The notes beneath the pieces are model-generated. The model was not told where the DNA came from and ran no database searches. It saw only the letters and a list, made by a program, of their open reading frames with translations. This document shows, in pieces, positions 1 through 5,137 of a stretch of DNA of 5,137 bases. Source of the stretch: Actinomycetes bacterium (GTDB lineage: Bacteria; Actinomycetota; Actinomycetes; Streptosporangiales; Streptosporangiaceae). The stretch lies in assembly GCA_025964635.1 (NCBI GenBank), contig JAOPYP010000036.1, positions 1-5,137 of the forward strand, read 5' to 3'. Each line of letters begins with the position of its first letter. Within the stretch, counting starts at the first letter, position 1. The position numbers were made by a program, and so were the translations under genes.

Positions 1-2036
1 CGCTGCGCGAGGGAGGCCATCGCCGGAGCGGCCTCGGCCCGCTCCCACTCGACCAGGGTGTCGGGGATCTCGGTGAGGAACCGCGACGCCGGGTTGTAGG
101 ACGGCGCGCCCCACGAGCTGCGCATCGTCGCGCGGGAGACGTAGAGCCGCTGCCGGGCGCGGGTGATACCGACGTACGCGAGCCGCCGCTCCTCCTCCAG
201 CTGCTTGGGGTCGCCGAGCGAGCGCAGGTGCGGGAAGACGCCGTCTTCCATGCCGGTGAGGAAGACGACGGGGAACTCCAGGCCCTTGGCGGTGTGCAGG
301 GTCATCAGCGTGACCACGCCGCCGCGGCGCTCCCCGTCGGGGATCTCGTCGGCGTCCGCCACCAGGGACACCCGCTCCAGGAAGTCGGTGAGCGTCCCGT
401 CCGGGGTCTGGGCGTCGAACTCCCGGGCCACCGACACCAGCTCGTTCAGGTTCTCGATCCGGCTCGCGTCCTGCAGGTCGGTGGAGCTCTGCAGCTCGGC
501 CAGGTAGCCCGAGCGGTCCAGGATCATCTCGGCCAGGTCAGCCACGGGCAGGCCGGCCTGCGCCTCGGCCCGCAGCCCGGTCATCAGCTCGTTGAACGAC
601 GCGATGGCCTTGGCCGACCGGGCCGCGAGCCCGGGCACGTCGTCGGGCCGGGCCAGCGCCGCCGCGAACGAGATCCGGTCGCGCTGCGCCAGCGCGGCCA
701 CGCACGCCTCGGCCCGCTCCCCGATGCCCCGGCGGGGCACGTTGAGAATCCGGCGCAGCGACACCTCGTCCTCGGGATTGGCGGTCAGCCGCAGGTAGGC
801 CAGCAGGTCCCGGACCTCGCGCCGCTCGTAGAAACGGACCCCGCCGACCACTTTGTAGGGCAGGCCGGCCCGGATGAACACTTCCTCGAACACCCGGGAC
901 TGGGCGTTGGTCCGGTAGAACACGGCGACGTCGCCGGGCGTGGCCTCACCCTCGTCCGCGAGCCGGTCCACCTCCTCGGCCACGAACGCGGCCTCGTCGT
1001 GCTCGCTGTCGGCCACGTACCCCACGATCGGCGGCCCGTCGCCCGCATCGGACCAGAGGTTCTTGGGCACCCGGCCGGAGTTGCGGGACACCACCGCGTT
1101 GGCCGCGGCCAGGATGTTCTGCGTGGACCGGTAGTTCTGCTCCAGCATGATGACGCTGGCATCGGTGAAGTCCCTGGTGAACTCCTCGATGTTGCGGATG
1201 GTGGCACCGCGGAACGCGTAGATGGACTGATCCGCGTCACCGACCACGACCAGCTCGCCGGGCGGCAGCGGGCCCGCGTCGTCCTCGTCGGACTGCCAGG
1301 CGGGATGCGAGACCAGCTCCCTGACCAGCATGTACTGCGCATGGTTGGTGTCCTGGTACTCATCCACCAGGATGTGCCGGAACCGGCGCCGGTACGTCTC
1401 GGCGACCTCGGGGAACGCCTGCAGCAGGTTGACCGTGACCATGATCAGGTCGTCGAAGTCCATCGCGCCCGCGGCGGCCAGGCGGCGCTGGTACTCCGCG
1501 TACGCCTGGGCCAGGGCCTTGTCCCGGTAGTTGTCCGCCCGGGCGAGGAACGTCTCGTAGTCGACGAGCTCGTTCTTCAGGTTCGACACCTGGTTCAGCA
1601 TCGCCTTGGGCGGATGGTGCTTGGGATCCAGGTCGAGCTCGCGGCAGACCAGGGCCATCAGCCGCTGCGAGTCGGCCTGGTCGTAGATCGAGAACGAGGA
1701 CGGGTAGCCGAACCGGGTCGCCTCCCGGCGCAGGATCCGCACGCAGGCGGAGTGGAACGTCATCACCCACATGGCCCGCGAGCGCAGCCCGGTGATCTCG
1801 GCCACCCGCGCCGCCATCTCGCCCGCCGCCTTGTTGGTGAACGTGATGGCCAGGATCTCGCTCGGGCTGACGTCCCGGGCCGCCAGCAGATAGGCGATCC
1901 TGCGGGTCAGCACCCGGGTCTTCCCCGACCCGGCTCCCGCCACGATGAGCAGCGGCGAGCCCTGGTGCACGACGGCCTCCCGCTGCTGCGGGTTCAGGCC
2001 CTCCAGGAGGGAGTCAGCGGCTGTGGTGGCGGTCAC
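1..2036 (-). CDS. pcrA: ATP-dependent 3'-5' DNA helicase PcrA/UvrD (UvrD1-like), C-terminus cut by window edge
   Basis: Superfamily 1A helicase that unwinds DNA in nucleotide excision repair and clears protein roadblocks in the cytoplasm. I translated 678 residues from the GTG at 2036. Visible motifs in order: Q-motif LNPQQREAV (14-22), Walker A AGAGSGKT (33-40), Ia ITFTNKAAGEM (64-74), Ib TFHSAC (93-98), Walker B VDEYQD (224-229), III GDADQS (266-271), IV LEQNYRST (298-305), V TLHTAKGLEF (579-588), and VI with VGITRAR (622-628). After motif VI comes the conserved YNPASRFL stretch. All catalytic residues are present. Actinobacterial homologues run to about 770 residues, so roughly 90 residues, including the Tudor-like C-terminal domain, should lie beyond position 1. 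The start is well constrained: an in-frame TGA lies at 2042-2040, leaving only CTG then GTG before the conserved N-terminus. No Shine-Dalgarno is seen, while a TANNNT box sits 6 nt upstream, which suggests a leaderless mRNA. Paralogues such as UvrD2 or Rep are less likely given the intact PcrA-type motif V and C-terminal pattern. Confidence 0.96.
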   Translation of the reverse strand, partial: MTATTAADSLLEGLNPQQREAVVHQGSPLLIVAGAGSGKTRVLTRRIAYLLAARDVSPSEILAITFTNKAAGEMAARVAEITGLRSRAMWVMTFHSACVRILRREATRFGYPSSFSIYDQADSQRLMALVCRELDLDPKHHPPKAMLNQVSNLKNELVDYETFLARADNYRDKALAQAYAEYQRRLAAAGAMDFDDLIMVTVNLLQAFPEVAETYRRRFRHILVDEYQDTNHAQYMLVRELVSHPAWQSDEDDAGPLPPGELVVVGDADQSIYAFRGATIRNIEEFTRDFTDASVIMLEQNYRSTQNILAAANAVVSRNSGRVPKNLWSDAGDGPPIVGYVADSEHDEAAFVAEEVDRLADEGEATPGDVAVFYRTNAQSRVFEEVFIRAGLPYKVVGGVRFYERREVRDLLAYLRLTANPEDEVSLRRILNVPRRGIGERAEACVAALAQRDRISFAAALARPDDVPGLAARSAKAIASFNELMTGLRAEAQAGLPVADLAEMILDRSGYLAELQSSTDLQDASRIENLNELVSVAREFDAQTPDGTLTDFLERVSLVADADEIPDGERRGGVVTLMTLHTAKGLEFPVVFLTGMEDGVFPHLRSLGDPKQLEEERRLAYVGITRARQRLYVSRATMRSSWGAPSYNPASRFLTEIPDTLVEWERAEAAPAMASLAQ

Positions 2037-2042
2037 CAGTCA

Positions 2043-2048
2043 AGCCTA
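2043..2048 (-). promoter_or_regulatory. Candidate -10 box for leaderless pcrA transcript
   Basis: On the minus strand the hexamer TAGGCT fits the actinobacterial -10 consensus TANNNT. It is followed by 6 nt (TGACTG) and then the GTG start codon, which places the expected transcription start on the G of GTG. No purine-rich ribosome binding site lies upstream. No convincing -35 element was found at the usual spacing; the nearest hexamers are CTG-rich and weak. Leaderless starts of this geometry are common in Actinobacteria. The call rests on position and consensus only. Confidence 0.5.
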
Positions 2049-2089
2049 GGCGCTGCCGCCGACAGCAGGGCCTCAGCCGGGAAGCTTGT

Positions 2090-2154
2090 CCCCAGCCACC
2101 CCCGGCCGGGCTCCAGCCACCCCCCGGCCGGGCTCCGGCCAACCCCCCGGCCGG
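2090..2154. repeat. C-rich tandem repeat, three units of about 22 bp
   Basis: Three consecutive units occupy 2090-2110 (21 bp), 2111-2132 (22 bp) and 2133-2154 (22 bp). Each reads roughly C(C/T)CC(A/G)GCCA followed by a run of 5-6 C and then GGCCGG. Unit 1 lacks one C of the run, and unit 3 has two changes (A to G, and an extra A). A decayed fourth unit may follow to about 2171, ending in seven C. On the minus strand these become G-runs of 4-7 bases. The array lies between the permease stop codon and the pcrA start, and unit 3 is part of the large hairpin. Confidence 0.8.
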
Positions 2155-2163
2155 AGCCCGGCC
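2126..2163 (-). terminator. Perfect 15-bp GC hairpin, probable terminator of the permease gene
   Basis: The arms at 2126-2140 (GGCCGGGCTCCGGCC) and 2149-2163 are exact reverse complements, with an 8-nt loop (2141-2148). In the direction of permease transcription the hairpin begins 44 nt after the TAA stop. No T-tract follows on the minus strand, only G-rich repeat sequence, so it is not a classical intrinsic terminator. U-less strong hairpins are often proposed as terminators in high-GC Actinobacteria. It could instead be mRNA 3'-end protection, or simply a product of the tandem repeat, whose units contain the GGCCGG core. Confidence 0.6.
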
Positions 2164-2207
2164 GCCCCCCCAGGTAGTCCGCCTGGGCCGGCCCGGTTAC
2201 CCGGCGC

Positions 2208-3767
2208 TTACTCGTCCGGCACCAGGGTGGGCGTGGCCCGGGTCAGGGTCTGCTTCTTGAAGAAGCTGGGGTTGGCGATCCGGCAGTAGAGGTAGGCGGC
2301 CACGCCGACGAGCGCGGCCACGACGGCGATCACGAACGCCCCGCCGATCTGCCAGTGGATGAACGGCACCGTCCACATGGTGTAGTCGTTGGCGGTGGCC
2401 ACGTCGTAGTCCAGCCACAGGCTCCAGCCGCCCAGGAAGAACAGCATCAGGCCGCCGGTGACCGGCAGGATGCCCTGCATCCACAGGTTGCGGGCGCTGC
2501 TGGTCAGGTTCCGCCGGTAGTACCAGGCGCAGGTAAAGCCGGTCAGCCCGTAGTAGAAGGCGATGTACAGGCCGATCGCGATCACCGCGTCGCCGATGAT
2601 CCCGATGCCGTTGGACGCGTAGTTGAACCCCACGTAAACGGCGATCGAGATCGCACCCATGGCGATGGTGGATACGGTCGGAGTGAGGTAGCGCGGGTGC
2701 ATCTTCGAGAACGACCGCGGTATCGCCTTGTACACGGCCATCGACAGGGTGGTCCGCGCGGTCGGCAGGATCGTTGTCTGGGTGGACGCGGCCGCCGAGG
2801 AGAGCACCATCAGCAGCAGCAGGTGGCTGAGGACTGTGCCGACGCCGGAGGTGCCGAAAATGCTGCTCCCCTGGATCGACAGCACGTCACCGGCGTTCGC
2901 CACGTTGCCCAGGCCGTTACCCGTGGTCTTGATGCCGGCGTAGGACTGCATGGAGAAGATCACGATGGCGTAGGTGACCAGCAGGATCACGGTGGACAGG
3001 ATCGCCGCGCGGCCGGGGGTCTTGTTCTTGTCCTTGGTCTCCTCATTGATCGCGACCGCGGTGTCCCAGCCCCAGTAGATGAAGACCATCAGGATGATGC
3101 CGCTGGCGAAGGCGCTGAAGCTGGTGATGTGGAACGGGTTGAGCCAGGACAGGCTGGGGGTGAGGTGGCCGGCCGGGGCGTGCCCGGTGCCCACCTTGAC
3201 CAGGGCGGTGATCGACAGCACGAGCAGCATGACCAGCTCGATGCCCAGCAGCGCCTTCTGGAAGTTGGCGGAGACCTCGATGCCGCGGTAGCAGATGTAG
3301 GTCATCACCACGATCCAGATCACGCCGACCAGCAGCACCCAGCCGCTGGTCGGGTTCTGCCCGATGCCCTTGGCGTTGAACAGCAGGAATCCGTACTGGC
3401 CGGCCACCTGGGCCAGGCTCGCCATGACCAGCACGTCGGCGACGATAATGGCCCAGCCGCCGGCCCAGCCGGTCCGAGGACCGAACGCCCGGGACGCCCA
3501 GGTGAAGGTGGTGCCGCAGTCCGGGTCGGCCTTGTTCAGCTCGCTGTAGCCGATGGACGTCAGCAGCATCGGCACGAACGCGAGGACCGCCACCGCGGGC
3601 GCCTGCAGCCCGACGGCCGCCACCACGAACACCAGCGTCGCGGCGATGCTGTAGGCCGGGGCGACCGAGGCGGTCGCGATGATCGTGGTGGAAACCAGCC
3701 CGAGCGCGCCCGACTTGAGGCCCTTATCGACCGACTGCTCCAGCGAGGCCTGTTCCGTACTCGTCAT
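2208..3767 (-). CDS. APC-superfamily amino-acid permease, 12 predicted membrane segments
   Basis: Complete 519-residue integral membrane transporter. The APC superfamily moves amino acids, polyamines or related amines by ion symport or exchange. About 12 hydrophobic segments can be read by eye near residues 20-40, 42-64, 100-125, 142-161, 172-191, 215-238, 254-273, 308-330, 364-382, 387-412, 433-452 and 470-495. The N-terminus (DKGLKSG) and the C-terminal tail (FFKKQTLTR) are polar and probably cytoplasmic. The family signature after segment 2 is clear: GYSELNKADPDCGTTFTW then ASRAFGP (residues 73-97). A second typical motif, INEETKDKNKTPGRA (240-254), follows segment 6. Length is normal for the family. 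The ATG start is supported by an AGGAGGGG site 9 nt upstream. The gene is divergent from a saccharopine dehydrogenase-like enzyme across 232 bp, which suggests that the transporter supplies that enzyme's substrate or a precursor. The actual substrate cannot be read from the sequence; lysine or a polyamine is a guess from context. Confidence 0.93.
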   Translation of the reverse strand: MTSTEQASLEQSVDKGLKSGALGLVSTTIIATASVAPAYSIAATLVFVVAAVGLQAPAVAVLAFVPMLLTSIGYSELNKADPDCGTTFTWASRAFGPRTGWAGGWAIIVADVLVMASLAQVAGQYGFLLFNAKGIGQNPTSGWVLLVGVIWIVVMTYICYRGIEVSANFQKALLGIELVMLLVLSITALVKVGTGHAPAGHLTPSLSWLNPFHITSFSAFASGIILMVFIYWGWDTAVAINEETKDKNKTPGRAAILSTVILLVTYAIVIFSMQSYAGIKTTGNGLGNVANAGDVLSIQGSSIFGTSGVGTVLSHLLLLMVLSSAAASTQTTILPTARTTLSMAVYKAIPRSFSKMHPRYLTPTVSTIAMGAISIAVYVGFNYASNGIGIIGDAVIAIGLYIAFYYGLTGFTCAWYYRRNLTSSARNLWMQGILPVTGGLMLFFLGGWSLWLDYDVATANDYTMWTVPFIHWQIGGAFVIAVVAALVGVAAYLYCRIANPSFFKKQTLTRATPTLVPDE

Positions 3768-3776
3768 GCTTTCTTA

Positions 3777-3784
3777 CCCCTCCT
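3777..3784 (-). promoter_or_regulatory. Shine-Dalgarno site of the permease gene
   Basis: The minus strand reads AGGAGGGG, ending 9 nt before the ATG at 3767. This is a near-perfect anti-16S match and fixes the start. It contrasts with the two other genes in the window, which have no well-spaced ribosome binding site. Confidence 0.85.
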
Positions 3785-3849
3785 GGCAACACCTCAGCCG
3801 GTCGGGTCGGGCTCTCAGAGACGGCCTCGCCGACGGCGAACCAGCGATC

Positions 3850-3887
3850 GTTGGGTTATGGCGCCGCAGCTAAGGCATGTACCCAAC
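3850..3887. promoter_or_regulatory. Interrupted palindrome in the divergent intergenic region (operator or 5'-UTR hairpin)
   Basis: GTTGGGT (3850-3856) and ACCCAAC (3881-3887) are exact reverse complements separated by 24 bp. Inside them, ATG (3858-3860) and CAT (3876-3878) add a partly matching inner step. If the candidate permease promoter at 3895-3923 is right, the palindrome covers about +1 to +38 of the permease transcript. It could therefore be a repressor site blocking elongation or a hairpin at the mRNA 5' end. The match is short and the function is inferred. Confidence 0.4.
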
Positions 3888-3894
3888 AGCCACG

Positions 3895-3923
3895 GTTCTA
3901 GCACGTATGGCCCGCCTCGGCAA
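3895..3923 (-). promoter_or_regulatory. Candidate permease promoter (-35 TTGCCG, -10 TAGAAC)
   Basis: On the minus strand TTGCCG (3923-3918) is followed by exactly 17 bp and then TAGAAC (3900-3895). The -35 matches TTGNNN. The -10 begins with the key TA but ends in C rather than T, so it is a moderate match. Transcription would start near 3888 and give a 5' leader of about 120 nt. That leader contains the 3850-3887 palindrome and a small hairpin with TCGCC/GGCGA arms at 3827-3839. Other weak combinations exist, so this is a candidate only. Confidence 0.35.
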
Positions 3924-3941
3924 CGATTTCAGTTGTAACAG

Positions 3942-3975
3942 GTCCGTATCACGACTGGTCCCGTGTTATACGGAC
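3942..3975. promoter_or_regulatory. Inverted repeat likely to be a transcription-factor operator
   Basis: GTCCGTAT (3942-3949) and ATACGGAC (3968-3975) form a perfect 8-bp inverted repeat. The symmetry continues inward as CACG (3950-3953) and CGTG (3962-3965), with an unpaired TT at 3966-3967 and an 8-bp centre (3954-3961). It sits directly upstream of the oxidoreductase gene. The right arm covers the place where the -35 element of a leaderless promoter would lie (about 3964-3969), and the whole element lies upstream of the candidate permease promoter. That layout suits a shared regulator of the divergent pair. The regulator itself is not in the window. Confidence 0.6.
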
Positions 3976-3986
3976 GAGTTGGAGGC

Positions 3987-3992
3987 TAGGAT
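3987..3992 (+). promoter_or_regulatory. Candidate -10 box for a leaderless oxidoreductase transcript
   Basis: TAGGAT matches TANNNT and is followed by 7 nt (CGCAGGC) and then the ATG at 4000, so transcription would start at or next to the A of ATG. A GGAGG at 3981-3985 is also present, but its 14-nt spacing is long for a ribosome binding site. No good -35 is seen; TGTTAT at 3964-3969 has the right spacing but matches poorly, and an activator bound at the inverted repeat could compensate. The alternative is a leadered mRNA using GGAGG suboptimally. Confidence 0.45.
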
Positions 3993-3999
3993 CGCAGGC

Positions 4000-5137
4000 A
4001 TGCGCATCCTTCTCGTCGGGGCTGGCGGGGTTGGCACGGCCTTCGCCCGGATCGCCGCCCGCCGCCCGTTCGCCGACCTCGTCATCGCCGACTACGACCT
4101 GGCCCGGGCCCAGCACGCGGCCGCCGCCAAGGACGGCTACCGTGCGGTCCGGCTGGACGCCCGCGACTCCGCGGCCACCGCGGTCCTGCTGGCCGAGTAC
4201 TCCTGCGACGTGCTGATGAACGCCACGGACCCGCGGTTCGTGATGCCGTTGTTCACCGCCGCGCTGCGGGCTCGCGTGCACTATCTGGACATGGCCATGT
4301 CGCTGTCCCACCCGGACCCGGACGCGCCGTACCGCCGCACCGGCGTGAAACTCGGTGACGACCAGTTCGCCCTGGCTGGCGACTGGGAGGAGGCGGGCCG
4401 GCTGGCACTGGCGGGCATGGGCGTGGAGCCCGGCCTGTCCGACGTGTTCGCCCGGTACGCCGCCGACGAGCTGTTCGGCGAGATCGATCAGCTGGGCGTG
4501 CGGGACGGCGCCAACCTGGAGGTGGCCGGCTACGACTTCGCTCCCACCTTCTCCATCTGGACCACGATCGAGGAATGCCTCAACCCGCCCGTCGTCTGGG
4601 AGAAAGGGCAGGGCTGGTTCACCACCCCGCCGTTCAGCGAGCCTGAGGTGTTCCACTTCCCGGCCGGCATCGGCCCGGTCGAGTGCGTCAACGTGGAGCA
4701 CGAGGAAGTGCTGCTGATGCCGCGCTGGCTCGACGCCCGCCGGGTGACGTTCAAGTACGGGCTGGGGGCCGAGTTCATCGGCGTCCTGCAGACCCTGCAC
4801 AAGCTGGGCCTGGACCGCACCGACCCGGTCCCGGTGGGCGCGGCCAGCGTCTCACCGCGCGACGTGGTGGCCGCGTGCCTCCCGGACCCGGCCACGCTGG
4901 GGGACAAGATGACCGGCGTGACCTGCGCGGGGACCTGGGTGACCGGGACCGGCAAGGACGGCGCGCCCCGTGAGGTCTACCTGCATCACGTGGTGGACAA
5001 CGCCTGGTCCATGGCGGAGTACGGCTCCCAGGCGGTGGTCTGGCAGACCGCCGTCAACCCGGTCGTGGCCCTCGAGCTGCTGGACTCGGGAGCCTGGTCC
5101 GGCACGGGAGTGCTCGGCCCGGAGGCCCTGCCGCCCG
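4000..5137 (+). CDS. Saccharopine dehydrogenase-fold oxidoreductase, C-terminus cut by window edge
   Basis: 379 residues are readable from ATG to the window edge with no stop. The family oxidises or forms secondary amines and amino acids using NAD(P)H in the cytoplasm. Members include saccharopine reductase, lysine dehydrogenases and carboxynorspermidine dehydrogenase. The N-terminus is a Rossmann fold: MRILLVGAGGVGTA has the GxGxxG-type loop at residues 7-12, and beta-2 ends in VIADYD with Asp31, which favours NAD over NADP. NATDP (74-78) and YLDM (95-98) match the usual nucleotide-domain positions. GMGVEPGLSD (139-148) resembles the conserved GxDPGxxD region of saccharopine reductases. The central part with several Trp and the C-terminal helix (TAVNPVVALELL) agree with the catalytic domain. 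Relatives are about 390-420 residues long, so little should be missing. ATG 4000 is chosen because the nucleotide loop begins six residues later; a TTG at 3979 is possible but less likely. The fold is clear, but the substrate is not: lysine-, saccharopine- or polyamine-derived amines all fit. Confidence 0.88.
   Translation, partial: MRILLVGAGGVGTAFARIAARRPFADLVIADYDLARAQHAAAAKDGYRAVRLDARDSAATAVLLAEYSCDVLMNATDPRFVMPLFTAALRARVHYLDMAMSLSHPDPDAPYRRTGVKLGDDQFALAGDWEEAGRLALAGMGVEPGLSDVFARYAADELFGEIDQLGVRDGANLEVAGYDFAPTFSIWTTIEECLNPPVVWEKGQGWFTTPPFSEPEVFHFPAGIGPVECVNVEHEEVLLMPRWLDARRVTFKYGLGAEFIGVLQTLHKLGLDRTDPVPVGAASVSPRDVVAACLPDPATLGDKMTGVTCAGTWVTGTGKDGAPREVYLHHVVDNAWSMAEYGSQAVVWQTAVNPVVALELLDSGAWSGTGVLGPEALPP

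Larger units (their letters stand above)
2037..2207. other. Permease-pcrA intergenic region
   Basis: 171 bp between the permease stop and the pcrA start, both genes reading leftward. It contains the GC hairpin, the C-rich tandem repeat and the pcrA -10 candidate in that transcriptional order. I see no small gene with a credible start and ribosome binding site. The layout suggests that the permease transcript ends here and pcrA is transcribed separately, rather than the two forming an operon. Confidence 0.6.
3768..3999. other. Divergent intergenic control region
   Basis: 232 bp between the divergent permease and oxidoreductase starts. The central part (3850-3975) is noticeably richer in A and T than its surroundings, as expected for promoter DNA. 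It holds two interrupted palindromes and candidate promoters in both directions. Short TAT-containing words recur (CGTATGG at 3904, CCGTAT at 3944, ATACGG at 3968). No small coding gene is supported. Confidence 0.65.

Noticed and set aside
785..1770. Two overlapping minus-strand frames (785-1363 and 1360-1770) within pcrA
   Set aside because: They lie on the same strand but in other frames than the helicase. Their Arg/Pro/Ser/Thr-rich translations have no domain, and the helicase frame is uninterrupted here, so this is not a frameshifted gene.
2090..2171. C-rich repeat as a CRISPR array
   Set aside because: The units are contiguous, with no unique spacers between them, so it is a simple tandem repeat.
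228..2177. 649-codon open frame on the plus strand, opposite pcrA
   Set aside because: It lies antisense to a helicase with every catalytic motif intact. Its translation is low in complexity, rich in Gly, Arg, His, Gln and Val, with no recognisable domain and no ribosome binding site. This is the usual GC-bias shadow.
2036..2208. Permease and pcrA as one operon
   Set aside because: Both read leftward, but the 171-bp gap holds a strong hairpin and a well-placed -10 box for pcrA, and the functions are unrelated. Separate transcription is more likely.
2355..3938. 527-codon open frame on the plus strand, opposite the permease
   Set aside because: The translation is rich in Asp, His, Gln, Arg and Gly, the expected antisense image of membrane-segment codons. 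It also runs through the divergent promoter region. No domain or ribosome binding site supports it.
3949..4800. 283-codon open frame on the minus strand, opposite the oxidoreductase
   Set aside because: It is antisense to a clear Rossmann-fold gene and has a shadow-type composition (Gly, Val, His, Gln, Arg). Its stop falls inside the operator region.

Overview
The window is GC-rich throughout and its codons end mostly in G or C. Together with the protein types and two gene starts that look leaderless, this suggests a high-GC actinobacterium. I cannot name the genus from the sequence. It holds three protein-coding genes, two of them cut by the window edges, and two intergenic stretches with regulatory structure.

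Layout: (1) From the left edge to about 2036, on the minus strand, is a UvrD/PcrA-type superfamily 1 DNA helicase. It has all the diagnostic motifs but its C-terminus lies outside the window. (2) Positions 2037-2207 hold a perfect 15-bp GC hairpin, a C-rich tandem repeat of about 22 bp, and a -10-like TANNNT box placed exactly for a leaderless start of the helicase gene. (3) Positions 2208-3767, minus strand, encode a complete 519-residue APC-superfamily amino-acid permease with a good ribosome binding site. (4) The divergent intergenic region 3768-3999 holds two interrupted palindromes and candidate promoters facing both ways. (5) From 4000 to the right edge, plus strand, is a saccharopine dehydrogenase-fold oxidoreductase, again cut by the window end.

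The permease and the oxidoreductase are divergently transcribed from a shared control region. The likeliest reading is a small amino-acid (possibly lysine or polyamine related) uptake and oxidation unit under common control; the substrate is inferred, not shown. The helicase is a housekeeping repair gene downstream of the permease, separated from it by the hairpin and apparently driven by its own promoter. Several very long open frames lie antisense to these genes. They are GC-bias shadows and are not annotated. I see no mobile element, CRISPR array, tRNA or rRNA, and no clear sign of an undescribed multi-gene system. The most interesting material is the regulatory DNA, the uncertain substrate of the dehydrogenase, and a possible redox cysteine in the helicase.
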